From Taenia hydatigena (lineage: Eukaryota > Platyhelminthes > Cestoda > Cyclophyllidea > Taeniidae), in the NCBI GenBank assembly GCA_036345935.2, contig JADWOT020000006.1, positions 18,636,519-18,700,518 of the forward strand: a stretch of 64,000 nucleotides of DNA. Direction: 5' to 3'. Positions 21,901 to 31,222 of this stretch are shown one piece after another. The position numbers and the translations under genes are program-made. Every line of letters starts with the position of its first letter. Position 1 is the first letter of the stretch. Under the pieces are notes generated by a model, which saw only the letters and a program-made list of their open reading frames with translations, was not told where the DNA came from and made no database searches.

Positions 21901-24825
21901 TGGTGATTCATTTGAACGCATGTTGGAGGATTTCAACTTCTTTTTATTTCCAGAAATTTATCTTAATGGGGAACTGTTATTCCTGCCATTCCTTTGCATC
22001 TTACATTCCCTTTAAACTTACAGTTGGTCGCCTGTGCAGGAAGTTGCAGGCTTGCCTTTGCTTTTTATCAAATTGTTAGATTTTCCACGATTTTAAGTCG
22101 ATTGGCTTTTATCTTACGAAAAATGGACTCATCAAATTGTTTCACCACGCTACCTGCTGGCGCAGGTAGTAGGTATGGGAATGCAGATTATTTTCGTGTT
22201 AAAATTGCTTACTAATTTACAAGAACATCCATATACTCAATGGATCTGTAGTCACCGTCGGTTTGTCTGGTTCTGCTTCATATCATTGCTCCCTCCCTCC
22301 CTCGGTGCCTTCTCTCACAGAATACGGGAGGCACGACAATGGTTCGCCGCGGTGTGACATTGACTCCGGCGGGGGTCTCGCAGACAGGCGGTGCCACGGT
22401 TACGAGTGGCGGTGGTGCTGGAGGGGTCACGGTGTTGGCCACTGCAAGCGGCGCGCGACCTGCCTCGGTGATCTACCATCACCACCAAACCGCTGCTGCC
22501 GCACCCACAGGCATTACCCTCTTGTCGGCAGGAGCTCAAGCCCTCCCACAAATCATTAGACCGCGCCAACAGGTAACCCCATTTTTTGTGGTCTACCTTT
22601 TTTGTATCTCCATTTCGTCCGATTGTGATGAATGTGATTAGAGTAGGGATCCCAATTGATCAGTGTTGACGCTCGATGAACCAGAACTGAACGAGTTGGG
22701 TTTCGGTTTCCCTTTGCTGTCTTTTAAAATTTATTGTAAGTTGTGAATATTATTCTGCGGATTCTAACGAGAGGCTGGGACTAGTGGTTTTCCACGAAGT
22801 GTTTATGCCATTCTGGATGCAACTTTCGATTAGAGGCATATGACTCCTGAGCAAAATTTCTCCTAGCTTTCCAATCGAAAACAGGTGCAAATTCTAATCA
22901 ATTAATGTTTACGATGCTCAAATATGCTTATCTTTTCCACTCCTCGAAAGGTGCTTGATTCAACGGATTCTTTTGGAAATCACAAGTTTTTTGCGGTTCC
23001 TCTTTATTGTTGAAATGGCTAAGTTCGAATCTTCCTTCTTTCTAAACGGAGAAAATTGCAGAATGGCCACTCACCCAGTCCCCCATTTACCGTCGCGTGT
23101 GCAGCTGAGGTAAATATTAGCTGTTTTCCCACTATATGAAGTGTCACATCACTCCTTAGGGGTTGCAGGCATCCCCATGCAGGTTGTGCAATTGTGAATT
23201 TCAAATAAGTGCCGCTTTTTGGGAACTTACCTTCTCCCGAACCATTTTCTTGCAATTTCTACAGAATCCTTCTTCGGGGCCGTTGTTAAGAGTTCGACAC
23301 TGGAGGATTGCCTTTTTTTCCGACTAACAGAGGAGCACGAATTTTCCTATAATTTTGGTTCTCCACTTTTTTCCTAGAATTCCGTCAAATGTCAAAATCG
23401 CTTGCTAACTGTCCCTTTGGAGAGAAAAAAAATTCTTTGGTTGTGACTATCACACTTCCGTTTTTTTTTTTTGTTTTCAATGTCTGTTTTTCGTTTTGTT
23501 TTGGCCCTTAGCCTTACAAAAATTAAAATTTTTCCCCTTACATCTTACCTCACTGTCGTGGTTTCTGTACTTTCACCGGAGGCTTCATTTGGTCTAACAC
23601 AACATTAGTATGTATTTTTGTCACTTCAATATGCCGGTGCAGACACGGTACTCGTTTCAATCAACTGGGCGGCCCGTGTGGAGCTGGCCTCTTGACAGTC
23701 GAAATGTGTGTTGTCATTTGTGCAGCCGCGAGACGTATGCATACAAATAAATGAGGTATTCGGCAGCATTCGACGAAGGGATGTGTTCTGTGGAATGTCA
23801 TCAATCTCCTATCTTAGCCTATTTTCGATATTCACACTATGGTTATACACCTCTTAAATCTCGTTCTCCAGGAGCAAATCGAAGAAGTTATTCTTTACTC
23901 CTCACGTCAGGCGAGTGGCTTCATGAAAATTGTGTCTTGTGGGAAATTTTTCCCTTCGTTAAGCTTCGAAAGCATTGTTAATGGGTGGTCTTCCCTTAAT
24001 TAGCGTCCTATGATGCCGGTCAGGTTTATTTCACCACCAAATTCTATCGAAAACTGCATGCGGGTTAGATTCAGGGATTCATATATTCTTCATTCTCATT
24101 TCGTGGCCCTTTTAATGAAAAAAAAATTATTTGAATCTATTTGATGATACTTGGCGAGTAATTGGAACCTTCTAGAATCAATTTCTAAGATTAATTTTAT
24201 AAATCCTTTCGGTGTTCTTTGTCATCCTGAGCATTTTGTTATTTTTTGCTGATATTTAATGCTCGACTTTTAGTTGCAATATGCCACATAAAAACACAAA
24301 GTTAGTGTCTTCTAAGTATTTCCGTTAGCGTTGACTTTAGACAGGCTGGCATAGAATAGTTCTCAGTCTTGAACGGCCAACTTTTCCAAAACCCTATTCG
24401 CAAGCCTGCCACTCTACTGTTATTAACTAAGCGCTTTCCGCTCCCAGTTTCGACCGGGCACTGCTCTACCCACGCAACGGTTCGTTCGCACACTTTCCGT
24501 AACTCCTGCCGGAGGTGGTATAGCCACGTCAGGCGTGGGTCAGGCGACAACGACGACACCGGTTCACCGCACTCGCGATGGGCTCTTTACCTCTCCCATC
24601 CAACAGCAGACACAGCAACGCGGAAGCAGTGGTGGCGGTTTAGTTGTTCCAGAGTCGCAGCTTCTCCTCTCACGCATCAACCCCGTTTCTAGCACTTCTC
24701 GCCGTCCTGCCACAGCCGCCACCACCACCACCACTACCAGCGGTGGCGCCAGACAACAGCAACCAGGTCAGTCTGCTTCTGCTTCTCTTCAATCGTCTTC
24801 TGCATCTTCGCATCAGCCTCAGTAG
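412..24825 (+). CDS. EP400: EP400/Domino-like SNF2-family chromatin protein, 3' 18 exons (5' partial)
   Basis: I join 412-995, 1068-1594, 2501-2616, 2696-2922, 3434-3630, 4456-4936, 6470-6974, 7692-8111, 9193-9745, 10637-11136, 13084-13212, 14393-14648, 17037-17296, 18843-19268, 19698-20072, 20154-20387, 22321-22572 and 24448-24825. All junctions are in phase and the total is 6420 bases including TAG. Known role of the family: a nuclear scaffold/ATPase of the NuA4/TIP60 complex that helps histone acetylation and H2A.Z/H3.3 exchange. Landmarks by fragment residue: SNF2 N-lobe end about 1-260, linker about 385-550, helicase C-lobe about 551-750, 'LWVPSFF...MTEAELPPF' about 1020-1080, NLS PPAKKRR about 1157, SANT about 1395-1480, 'KNPSHIAALQ/EHNI' at 1718-1731, then an Ala/Ser/Thr/His-rich tail. 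The order matches vertebrate EP400. SRCAP is less likely because it lacks this post-helicase order. The protein is very divergent, and the C-lobe looks catalytically degenerate. The start lies outside the window. Confidence 0.86.
1068..1594 (+). CDS. EP400: EP400-like exon B: SNF2 N-lobe C-terminal end
   Basis: The acceptor after ttttttttatcag enters in phase 2; donor G|GTAGGA leaves in phase 1. It encodes 'AVRSGHLTDLLNCLSAGARL' followed by 'CSHPWLL', matching the EP400 run 'SGHFVNVLSILVRLQRICNHPGL' that ends the N-lobe. After this come basic patches (KRASETAG, KRLRKGQG) that may add a nuclear localisation signal. The preceding intron is only 72 bp. Confidence 0.83.
2501..2616 (+). CDS. EP400: EP400-like exon C: inter-lobe linker
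   Basis: Acceptor ccacttctag, entry phase 1; donor AAA|GTAGGG, exit phase 0. It encodes a 39-residue Ser/Pro-rich linker ending 'LSAEAK'. It reads straight into the next exon's SRLHQLL, matching the EP400 'EEKTRLLKERL' segment. Confidence 0.78.
2696..2922 (+). CDS. EP400: EP400-like exon D: linker, ends at a GC donor
   Basis: Acceptor tttttctgtatccag, entry phase 0, after a 79 bp intron. It encodes 'SRLHQLLWQYQ' and 'AATMERIHALS', matching the EP400 stretch running from EEKTRLL to RDLLRICAL. The only in-phase way to reach the next exon is the donor AG|GCAAGT, a GC-AG intron with otherwise perfect consensus, leaving in phase 2. The GT at 2919 would leave in phase 1 and break the frame. Confidence 0.78.
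3434..3630 (+). CDS. EP400: EP400-like exon E: linker before C-lobe
   Basis: Acceptor ttttgccccctgcag, entry phase 2; donor G|GTATGT, exit phase 1. The 66 residues include 'AIDRFYPLLSSTRWLSP', in the place of the EP400 segment just before the second helicase lobe. Sequence identity here is low; placement rests on phase and order. Confidence 0.76.
4456..4936 (+). CDS. EP400: EP400-like exon F: helicase C-lobe, motifs IV and V
   Basis: Acceptor tctattccag, entry phase 1; donor AA|GTATGG, exit phase 2. 'IQRLRRLLLDL' and 'IFLLCHRTALLDLLTAWL' match the EP400 helix and motif IV (VLILSQMILMLDILEMFL). 'LLVLLHARSPPF', 'SVAGLRMGPDTRLVICDADW' and RKD match the motif V strand (STHSRTTGINL, ADTVVFYDNDLNP). 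The GINL core reads AGLRM and the 'R-DG' before it is missing. A Gly-rich insert (CGGGGGS) is present. An earlier GT at 4921 would leave in phase 1 and does not fit exon G. Confidence 0.82.
4937..6469 (+). other. 1.5 kb intron between exons F and G
   Basis: T-rich. I see no in-phase coding island. The exons on both sides join in phase (AA|G), so no missing exon is needed. Confidence 0.65.
6470..6974 (+). CDS. EP400: EP400-like exon G: end of helicase C-lobe
   Basis: Acceptor ctttctccaaag, entry phase 2; donor CTA|GTACGT, exit phase 0. 'AYRLVTEWESGDSVEARLVK' followed by STAIQLL matches EP400 'IYRLVSGNSIEEKLLKNGTKDLI', the last conserved C-lobe helix. Where motif VI (CDRIGRCKD in EP400) should stand, the sequence is RCWSLNGLVD. 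The exon ends with an acidic patch (DGEEEEEATTTQDEESD). Confidence 0.82.
7692..8111 (+). CDS. EP400: EP400-like exon H: post-helicase acidic region
   Basis: Acceptor tttccctctccag and donor CCA|GTAAGC, both phase 0. It has 140 residues, acidic, with 'LIQCFDLHEPPRDVQAWCSS' at the start and 'ETWELDQASWRETLEAVVEL' in the middle. This sits where EP400 has its acidic post-helicase helical segment. Identity is low. Confidence 0.8.
9193..9745 (+). CDS. EP400: EP400-like exon I: LW-P / ELPP segment and NLS
   Basis: Acceptor ccttcttttatag, entry phase 0; donor G|GTGAGT, exit phase 1. 'LWVPSFFEDPEF' and, about 45 residues on, 'EAMTEAELPPF' match the EP400 'LWTPPTPPQD ... IPEAKLPPVY' pair. Near the end is a basic NLS-like cluster (APPAKKRRL), as in EP400, followed by an Ala-rich run. 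Confidence 0.83.
10637..11136 (+). CDS. EP400: EP400-like exon J: Ala/Ser/Thr/Gly-rich linker
   Basis: Acceptor ctttgctcctag, entry phase 1; donor CAG|GTGAGC, exit phase 0. The 167 residues are low complexity. A short conserved-looking run, 'LPSNQKISIPRPFYSREL', stands in the middle. GC content and third-base bias are clearly higher than in the flanking introns. Confidence 0.8.
11137..13083 (+). other. 1.9 kb intron between exons J and K
   Basis: T-rich intron holding a (TG)n microsatellite (12952-12979) about 105 bases before the acceptor. No coding island is seen. Confidence 0.65.
12952..12979. repeat. (TG)n microsatellite
   Basis: About 14 uninterrupted TG units inside the EP400-like intron J-K. 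Confidence 0.9.
13084..13212 (+). CDS. EP400: EP400-like exon K: start of SANT domain
   Basis: Acceptor tctggcgatattcag and donor ATG|GTAAGT, both phase 0. 'LEWSPLEEAALLM' is the first SANT helix, compare EP400 'PEWLISEDWALLQAV'. The SANT domain continues in the next exon. Confidence 0.8.
14393..14648 (+). CDS. EP400: EP400-like exon L: SANT domain helices 2 and 3
   Basis: Acceptor cgttttttctag, entry phase 0; donor G|GTCAGT, exit phase 1. 'NFRLVEFFLNNF' and 'RAYRSCRQCLLVYYRI' match EP400 'NWDLVSDVVNS' and 'RIYRSSKQCRNRYENVI'. This is the strongest single match in the gene. A His/Ser-rich insert (about 25 residues) separates helix 1 from helix 2. Larger open frames in the other two frames here are shadows. 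Confidence 0.85.
14649..17036 (+). other. 2.4 kb intron between exons L and M
   Basis: No exon-like island or repeat recognised. Other introns over 300 bases in this gene (1595-2500, 2923-3433, 3631-4455, 6975-7691, 8112-9192, 9746-10636, 13213-14392, 17297-18842, 19269-19697, 20388-22320, 22573-24447) are also T-rich and empty by eye. Confidence 0.6.
17037..17296 (+). CDS. EP400: EP400-like exon M: His/Gln-rich post-SANT region
   Basis: Acceptor cactctttcgcag, entry phase 1; donor CTG|GTACTC, exit phase 0. It starts DGSVSTYAHHLQHEQHHH and includes the basic run GRKVKNKLK. It stands where EP400 reads 'QIYAQDENATHTQLYTSHFD'. Identity is weak beyond the general position. Confidence 0.75.
18843..19268 (+). 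CDS. EP400: EP400-like exon N: poly-His/poly-Ala region, ends KNPSHIAALQ
   Basis: Acceptor ctcttatttcctag and donor CAG|GTGAGT, both phase 0. 'SILRKCVREATPKSG' is followed by a His run (six in a row), an Ala run (12-13), and 'IQKNPSHIAALQ', which matches EP400 'FQKNPKHASVLAE' just after the SANT region. The homopolymers are encoded by mixed codons, so they are not simple triplet slippage. Confidence 0.83.
19698..20072 (+). CDS. EP400: EP400-like exon O: EHNI motif and R/E helix
   Basis: Acceptor ccctattgcag and donor GTTAGT, both phase 0. It opens 'EHNISPDTLITPAMVIKSKE' then EREARQR, matching EP400 'INYDKPLPPIQVASLRAERIAKEKKA'. An Ala run and a Ser/Pro/Val-rich tail follow. Together with exon N this fixes the identity of the family. 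Confidence 0.84.
20154..20387 (+). CDS. EP400: EP400-like exon P: Gly/Ser/Thr-rich tail
   Basis: Acceptor ttgatgcgattccag and donor GTTAGT, both phase 0. The 81 bp intron before it is short. It has 78 residues of Ala/Gly/Ser/Thr-rich sequence with scattered Arg (AARQV, ILRRVG), like the long low-complexity tail of EP400. Confidence 0.78.
22321..22572 (+). CDS. EP400: EP400-like exon Q: low-complexity tail
   Basis: The acceptor has an excellent pyrimidine tract (ccctccctccctcgg...tctctcacag); donor CAG|GTAACC. Both are phase 0. It has 84 residues, Gly/Thr/Ala-rich, with 'VIYHHHQTAAAAPTG' and 'IIRPRQQ' at the end. Confidence 0.78.
24448..24825 (+). CDS. EP400: EP400-like exon R: terminal exon with stop
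   Basis: Acceptor gcgctttccgctcccag, entry phase 0. It has 125 residues, Gln/Thr/Ser-rich (QQQTQQRGSSGG, PATAATTTTTTSGGARQQQ), then TAG at 24823-24825. No further in-phase donor is convincing before the stop, so this is taken as the last exon. Confidence 0.8.
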   Translation, partial: FRPGTALPTQRFVRTLSVTPAGGGIATSGVGQATTTTPVHRTRDGLFTSPIQQQTQQRGSSGGGLVVPESQLLLSRINPVSSTSRRPATAATTTTTTSGGARQQQPGQSASASLQSSSASSHQPQ

Positions 24826-24975
24826 AACAGGGGAAGGTAGACGTGGACTCCTCAATCTACTGTCCTTGTGCGTACATCTTATCTCGATTGCCATACTTGT
24901 CGTGTTTTGTTCTTCCGGTTTTTGTCCCTGTGCGCGTAATGGGACTATCGGCGATCTGCTCAGCATTTGCGGCTG

Positions 24976-25008
24976 GTGTGTTTGTGTGTGCGTGTGTGTG
25001 TGTGTGTA
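24976..25008. repeat. (TG)n microsatellite in presumed 3' UTR
   Basis: TG repeats with two interruptions (tttg, cgtg), located between the stop codon and the candidate AATAAA signal, so likely transcribed. Confidence 0.85.
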
Positions 25009-25170
25009 ATGTACGCAGCCATGTGATCAGAGGCGTTGGTGCATTCACATGCATACACTCACGAAACCCTTTTTTATATCTATATAAACGTATGTACAAA
25101 GAGAGTGTGTATGTGTCTGTAAATCATCCACAATCATTGTTATTTGCTTGAGTATTGAGTAGAAGAAGGC

Positions 25171-25176
25171 AATAAA
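25171..25176 (+). promoter_or_regulatory. EP400: candidate polyadenylation signal AATAAA
   Basis: An AATAAA hexamer lies 346 bases after the stop codon and is followed within 45 bases by a G/T-rich stretch (gggtggggtgaggtgg), a typical downstream element. It would give a 3' UTR of about 370 bases containing the (GT)n tract. Confidence 0.5.
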
Positions 25177-25202
25177 GCGTCTGCTACTATTATTACTACT
25201 GA

Positions 25203-28200
25203 AATTAAAGTCTTTTGTGAAAGCGGGTGGGGTGAGGTGGGGTGGATGAAAGGTAGGGGAAGTGTAGGCAAGTGAATAGATGCTTGCGTGAATTTGTGGG
25301 CGTGATTAAGTGGATAAGTGGATCGATGAACGAAAGGACGAACAGGTGATAGTTGGGTGGATGGGTGGAGCCAAAATGGAATGGGTCGTAAGTGCACCTC
25401 CACTGATGTTCGGCAGTTAAGTACTCTGCAATTTGATACAGGTTGAGGCAGAGTTGGTGACGAGGTCGTCCATTGATGAATGTGTAAAACCAACCGAATG
25501 CGAACTCAATGTGAGCTTCGGAAAAGTCATCCAACTTCCAGGGATATGTTTATTGTAATGGAATAATGTGCTGTGCAGCTGATTGATATGCCACGACCAA
25601 AAATACCCTTTTAGATGTTTGAATGCATGTAATTGCGACTACATGGCTCCACCCCTCAGAAAAAGCATTTAATGACTGACTGAAATCCTCATTTTAAATG
25701 CAAATGGTGGCTGGTACACTTCTATCAGGAAACAAAAACAACGATGTGGCAGTTCGACTTAATGACCAATTCGACCCTCCAAATTGCCACTTTTATTAAT
25801 GTTTACACAACAGGTGTATCTCAGGTGATGTATAAACGCCATAAAGTCATATTATATACGTACATAAAACTGAATCGCTTAGCCGCTTTCATCGATCTTG
25901 GAATAACAATACATTTCATATAGCGCGCGCCTCATTGCACGCGAAGTGTGACCAATCGGATCTAGCGACCTCAAAAGCACGCTCGTCCGCGCACCACCGT
26001 GCAGTTTAAAAGCGACCCATTCAAGCGCGTGCGCACGTATGCACGCACGCGCACCAATTTTAAAGTTGGCAACTGCGTGAATGGGGAGGGTGAGAGGCGT
26101 GGTGAGAATGAGTTGTGCATGTGAGATATCTGCACAAGATAGGCAAGAAAAGAAGGGACAGAGGCTATTAAATCAACCATCTCGGACTCCGATATGGTAA
26201 GGTTCTAATTAACAATGGCAGTTCATATTATCACCATGCACCACTCAGAATGCTCTCTACACAGGAAGCGATTGCGTTTGAGATTGAGTTCAGTTTTGAG
26301 GGAAATTGTCCATTCTTGCTGACTACGGTTAATTTATTTTAAGCATTCTTTCATGTGATTGTAAAAAGAGCGTTCCTATTTCATGAATGGTGACTTTCTG
26401 TTGTAAAAAAATGCGCCGACAGTTGCATCATCTTGTGACCACGCGAAAAAAACATAGGGGCCGGAATTTGAGTGTTGGGTGCCTTCTTTATTTCTCGGCA
26501 GGTGATTCACCACCTTGGATGCTCCTTTTTTGAAGGAGCTAAAAAGCTTTATGTGCATAAAGGTGTCCGCTTTTTTAAGTATGATATCACCTTTTTGACG
26601 TTGCTTTGTGCTGCGAGTGGAGTATATGGAAGAAGTCAGAATAAACCGTGAGCCTTGACAACGATCTGGGAGTGTGCGAACCAGACCTCAATGGAACACA
26701 CACGAAGAGCGAAGGCTGCAGGCTGGAAGCATTGAAAATGTTGATTCAAATGAGCTTCGATTTTTTAATAACCGCTTCACAGGGCGACCGGAAATGGGAA
26801 ATCCCAGAAGTGGTCTTGATGAGAGACGCTTGCACAGGGCGCGCGATAACTCGTGGCCCCGTTGTGGGAACAGAGACTGCAAATTAAACTGCGTTACTGT
26901 GACAGCGAAGGCAGTGCGGCATTTTCAAATGCTCAACTGATTTCTGATTTGGACGTTCAAGCAGTAACAGTACATTCTAATATTTAAAATGCCCTTCCTT
27001 GAGCATAGCACTTCCACTCGTCTTCCGAGCCAAAGCAGTAAGAAAGCAGCATGAAAACTTGGAGGGGGTTCCTCTGACACTGAACTATGGCTGAATCGCT
27101 GAAGGCTAGAAGACCCGCGTGGATAATTGTCATTGAAATGGGCAATGAGTGATCAAGGGGTCGGCTTTGACGCTAGTGACTAGCAATTTAGGTCCTCCCA
27201 ACATTATTGTCTTCCGCTGAACAGAAGGTCAATCGCAATAACTTCCAAAGATGCAAACGCGTAATTTCACGGTATGCTTTTCGTATTGTGCATCTTTGGG
27301 TCTTTGATTGCAACTATCTAGCAAGACAATCTTTTTAGCAAAGAACGTCAGTTTTTTTATTTTAGTTCATGCGCTTTTTTAATCCACTGAAAAGTGCTTT
27401 TTATCTAACTATGGAGCCCTCGGTTGCTCAGAGTGTTAATTTTAAACCTCATTGCATTATTATCTCTACTGGTGTTTCAAATAAGACGAATTTTAAATAG
27501 CTTCTCACCGTAGTGCAGTTTTGAGACGAGTGATGCTTCAAAGTGAAATTGTACACAAACCGACTTCATTAAAATTAGCTGGAAACCTACTACTTGGCGT
27601 GAAGTTAAACGCGCGGCAAATTGGATTTCAGAACAAAGTCGTTTCCGTGAATGCACCCAAGTAATGAGTTTATAAAAAGCCCCTCGAGATTTAACTTATC
27701 TCAATCGTCAAAACAGATAATTTATTTAAACAAATTCCAAGACCTTAACTAGGGACCTCATAAAACGGTGGATTGGCAAATATTTGGACGCAAATTCAGG
27801 TTTTGGGATTACTGTAGTTTGGTAAACCGAACGCCCCTGTTCACAGGTAGAAAAGGAACTTATCCTATCAATTAAGAACTTCCTACTATAGGTGAAGGAA
27901 ATGATACTTTTGAGTTAACTACCGAATATTCTCTGGTGGATGCTACAAAACAAATCAAGAAATCTCGACACACAGTGAATCAGCGGGTTTTGAGTGATCA
28001 AGCTTCTAAGTGATCTTAGCCTTAAGTACCTTTTTTAGAATGCATGTACATGTACGTAGATAGCTAAGGGCTGTTTACCAATTCACTGCCTCACGATTTT
28101 GTGCTTGAGCAATGAGGAGATGAAGGTACAAAATCAGATCTGCGGAAGCCAAGTATTTGCGCTTTTGATGTCCAAATGAGCTGATCAGTGATAACTCACC

Positions 28201-29947
28201 AAACCTCGACAACAACTTCGGCAAATAACGGGACATAGACGCTGATAACAAAGAGATTTATTTTCTCCATCCCAATTTAAGAAGCTGAGTCCATTAATTT
28301 TCTACATAAATTGCTTGAGTAATAAAAATTATTAACTTTATTTCTAAAATAATGAAGCAACATTCAACAAGGCCTAAAAAGGGGAGGTTTAATCCTAGCC
28401 TCTTGGACAAAATAAGCATATTTGAATTCGGGTTTCATAACTGCGGTCTTGGCTATGCTAAAAGCTAGACTTTTCGGTGTTCTTTGGACCACTTTTCACT
28501 TGAGCATAGAGGATCACAAGGCAACAGGCGTCTGCATCGAAGCCACCTGCATTAAAGTTGACCTTGACTTCAACGCAACCAATTAAATGTGCACCAGTAA
28601 CGTCAAGACTATTTTGCTTCCTTCTGTAAACAAACAAATTTTGGTGCTAAAGTTACTAATTCAAACTGTGCAAACAAAAATTTATCAAAAAATTAAACAT
28701 TCTCAAAAAGTTGTTTTAGGGCATTGTGCAAATTGCAGCAGTTGCCCTGGTAGAATGCGATTAAAATAAACGCACCAGAGCACAATAATTTCTAAAAGCA
28801 TCACATTAAGGAGTTGTTTATTCCACTATAGTGCTTACCATTGTGGAATCAAAATTTCCTTTATATTAGAGATGATAACTGTGTGCAATTCTTCGAGTCA
28901 ACCAATAATAGTAAGAAATGTCAAAAACGGTACCTGTTGTAGAAGAATTGTGTATCCTTTCACCTTTGGCAAAAAAAAATCGAAAACAGCAACAGCATGC
29001 AACGATTCTCCTACTTTTAAGCACCGTAATGCTGGATAATAGTAAAATCTTAAGGCAATTTTCTAAAACATTTGGACGGGAGAAAATGTGGTTAAAACAT
29101 TGATTTTAAAGGAGAACTCACTTTAAAGAAGGGTACAAATTGCACCCATCCAGAATGCTTCATATAAGCATGCAATTTTGAAAATTGTCGCCTCTCGCCT
29201 TTTGGCTGTCTCAGTTAATCAATATCGATTGCTGCTGTGAGGCTGTTTTAATGGATCGGGGGCTGTGTGTATGGCGTAAAGTACAGCGGGAAAGCGCCAA
29301 CCAGGAGCTGGCGTTACGACCCCTTCTCGTATCTGTTCGCTGTGCTTTTGAAGCGATGAGTCACCACGCGCGCTTGCACACCGCGTCCAGCAACGAGGTC
29401 AAAACAGATGTATTCACAGCAAATTCTACAACGGCAGAACGACTTTACAGGGAGAAGGGAGGTTCAAAGTGTATTAACCCTCCCCCTAATCATGGTGGAG
29501 GTGCGGATAAAATACCTCCACCTGGATGGTGGTAAAGAATTGGAAACGATAATTTTGGCCGTGAGGGTGTTAAGTAGTTCAAATAAAGTGGTGGAACAAA
29601 GGAGGAAATGTACGTAAGTGCAGGTTTGTGTGTATGTGCGTGCGCATACCTCTAGTTGACTTGACAATTGCGACAAATCAAAGGTGACAATGGTCATGAT
29701 TTCTCATCCACGCGCAGCAAGTGCCGAGTTTTGAGATAGACTCTGCGCCTGCCTCACTTAGTTACAGGCTGGGGTGATGCTGTTGCTGCAAGCCGAACCT
29801 TTCATATCTGTGCCCGATTTAGACAGCAGAAACTGATGGATGATAAAACCCACCCAAGTTTAGTCCATTCGTTTCATGCTTCGTGAGTGGACAGATTGCC
29901 AGAAAATATTTATGCCTATAAGGTACCAGAATCCATACTACCATACT
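25203..29947. other. intergenic, no gene supported
   Basis: It begins with a G-rich, degenerate GGTGG/GGAT tract (about 25215-25390) and a CG/CA alternating tract (about 26020-26055). The rest is A/T-rich with only short, non-coding-like frames. One GC-richer open frame at 29185-29535 is treated separately. Confidence 0.5.
29185..29535 (+). CDS. open frame of unknown meaning, 116 codons
   Basis: This is a GC-richer island in A/T-rich surroundings, open from a non-ATG position to TAA/TAG-free sequence ending 'DKIPPPGWW' then a stop. Its middle part ('QRESANQELALRPLLV', 'AMSHHARLHTASSNEV') has a protein-like composition, and a weak acceptor (tgtctcag) precedes it at about 29214. No family is recognised. 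It could be an isolated exon, a decayed mobile-element fragment or chance. A small inverted repeat (GGTGGAGGT / ACCTCCACC) overlaps its end. Confidence 0.2.
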   Translation: MSPLAFWLSQLINIDCCCEAVLMDRGLCVWRKVQRESANQELALRPLLVSVRCAFEAMSHHARLHTASSNEVKTDVFTANSTTAERLYREKGGSKCINPPPNHGGGADKIPPPGWW

Positions 29948-30878
29948 ACTACTTTCCAGCCTTCCTCAACGTCGATTGTAAATTTAGTTCTAGAACTTGG
30001 CAAGTTCTAACTTTCGCTACATGGGTGGCGGCGCTGAAAAACCCGCCTTTAGATGACATCGATACTCATTCCGTCGATTGGATACTATGAATGGTTGAAT
30101 TAGAGGGAACTCAGGGAAAATGTTGGCAACAGTTGTGTCGGCTTTTAACGACTGCCTCATTCCTTCGAGACCTGCTTGATGATCCCGGCAATGGAGCGAG
30201 ACCAGCAATGAACGAACAAAACTTGCTCTCAAGGAAGTGCTTGACGCAGTGATAATAAAGCAATAATGCATACTGTTGGGCAGCATTAAAACGGCGAAAG
30301 GTTGCATTGAAGGAATGTAGACGGGATGTGGCTGTGGGATCCAATTTTGTATCACACATTCCATCCCAGCACTTTGCCTTTGACCCAACAATTCCGCTAA
30401 AGCAGTTAGCGTCCAGACCTAAGTTACTGAACAACATCGTCTAGCAGCTTAGCAAAACCTCAATGAGGAGCACACATCTCGGAAAGTTTGCTCCATAGTC
30501 ATGGTTTCCCTCCACAAAAAAGGGTGGTTGTGACGAACAAGGAAGGACAATGTTTAAAATGTGATGGGACCTTTCCAGCGACCCTCTGTTCGGCCTTACA
30601 GCTAGCGGCATACCATTCTGCCACTGGTCTTGCAACCTTCCGTCACGATGGCAATAAAAGGACAATCCAGGCGCCGCCAGAACGTTTTGAGCATGATCGC
30701 AAACACCACCGATTGGACACATGGTAGAGTGGAGCGGACCACAAATACTGTGGTGGCAGGACCAATAGGTGAGTGTACACAAGCTCACCTTTCGAGGGCA
30801 ACTAACCACAAAACAAAAAGCCAAAGCACACACACACACAGAGGGAGAGAGAATTAAGCGGAAGGCAGATTTGGACGG
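29948..30878 (+). repeat. left arm of a ~0.93 kb near-perfect inverted duplication
   Basis: This 931 bp arm is the reverse complement of 31223-32144 (922 bp). The 9 bp length difference is fully explained by two indels near the inner end: CA x7 against x6, and an extra GGAAGGC at about 30860. Open frames in the arms (minus 30441-30839, 30017-30391, plus 30488-30727) recur unchanged in the partner arm, but none resembles a known protein and they overlap in several frames. I see no target-site duplication at the outer ends. Confidence 0.9.
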
Positions 30879-31222
30879 AAATACGGCTCATTAATCAAAT
30901 TTCCGCATTTTTTAAAGACAATCCTTTTATCCTGACGCATCTTGTTGGAGGGGATAAAAATTGTGCTTTCACTTTTGTGAGTGGGGTGGCGGCGATGGTG
31001 GTGGCAGTAAAAGGATGCAAAGCGGTGGGCGGGGAGTGGAGGGTTAGACTGTAGCACCTTTTTTTCTAATTAAAAAAGCAAAATCACTTTTCAATTTCCG
31101 GCCACGTATTTACAATGATAATGCTTCTGTTTTTGCCCATGTAGAAACGGAAGACATGTGTACGAAAAAAGAGGAGGATTTCAGGTGGAAAGAGATTGTA
31201 CACATGTCTTCCGGGCATGTGC
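30879..31222. other. 344 bp spacer of the inverted duplication
   Basis: Single-copy within the window. It holds a purine-rich GGTGG tract and, at its right end, a nested 16 bp inverted repeat. Confidence 0.8.
31148..31213. repeat. 16 bp hairpin inside the spacer
   Basis: CGGAAGACATGTGTAC at 31148-31163 is an exact reverse complement of 31198-31213, separated by 34 bases of purine-rich sequence. It lies directly beside the inner boundary of the right arm. Confidence 0.85.

Noticed and set aside
30441..30839. 132-codon minus-strand frame and its copy at 31259-31651 as a gene pair
   Set aside because: They are identical only because they lie in the inverted duplication. Several overlapping frames are open, and the composition (Cys/Ser-rich, no motif) is not protein-like.
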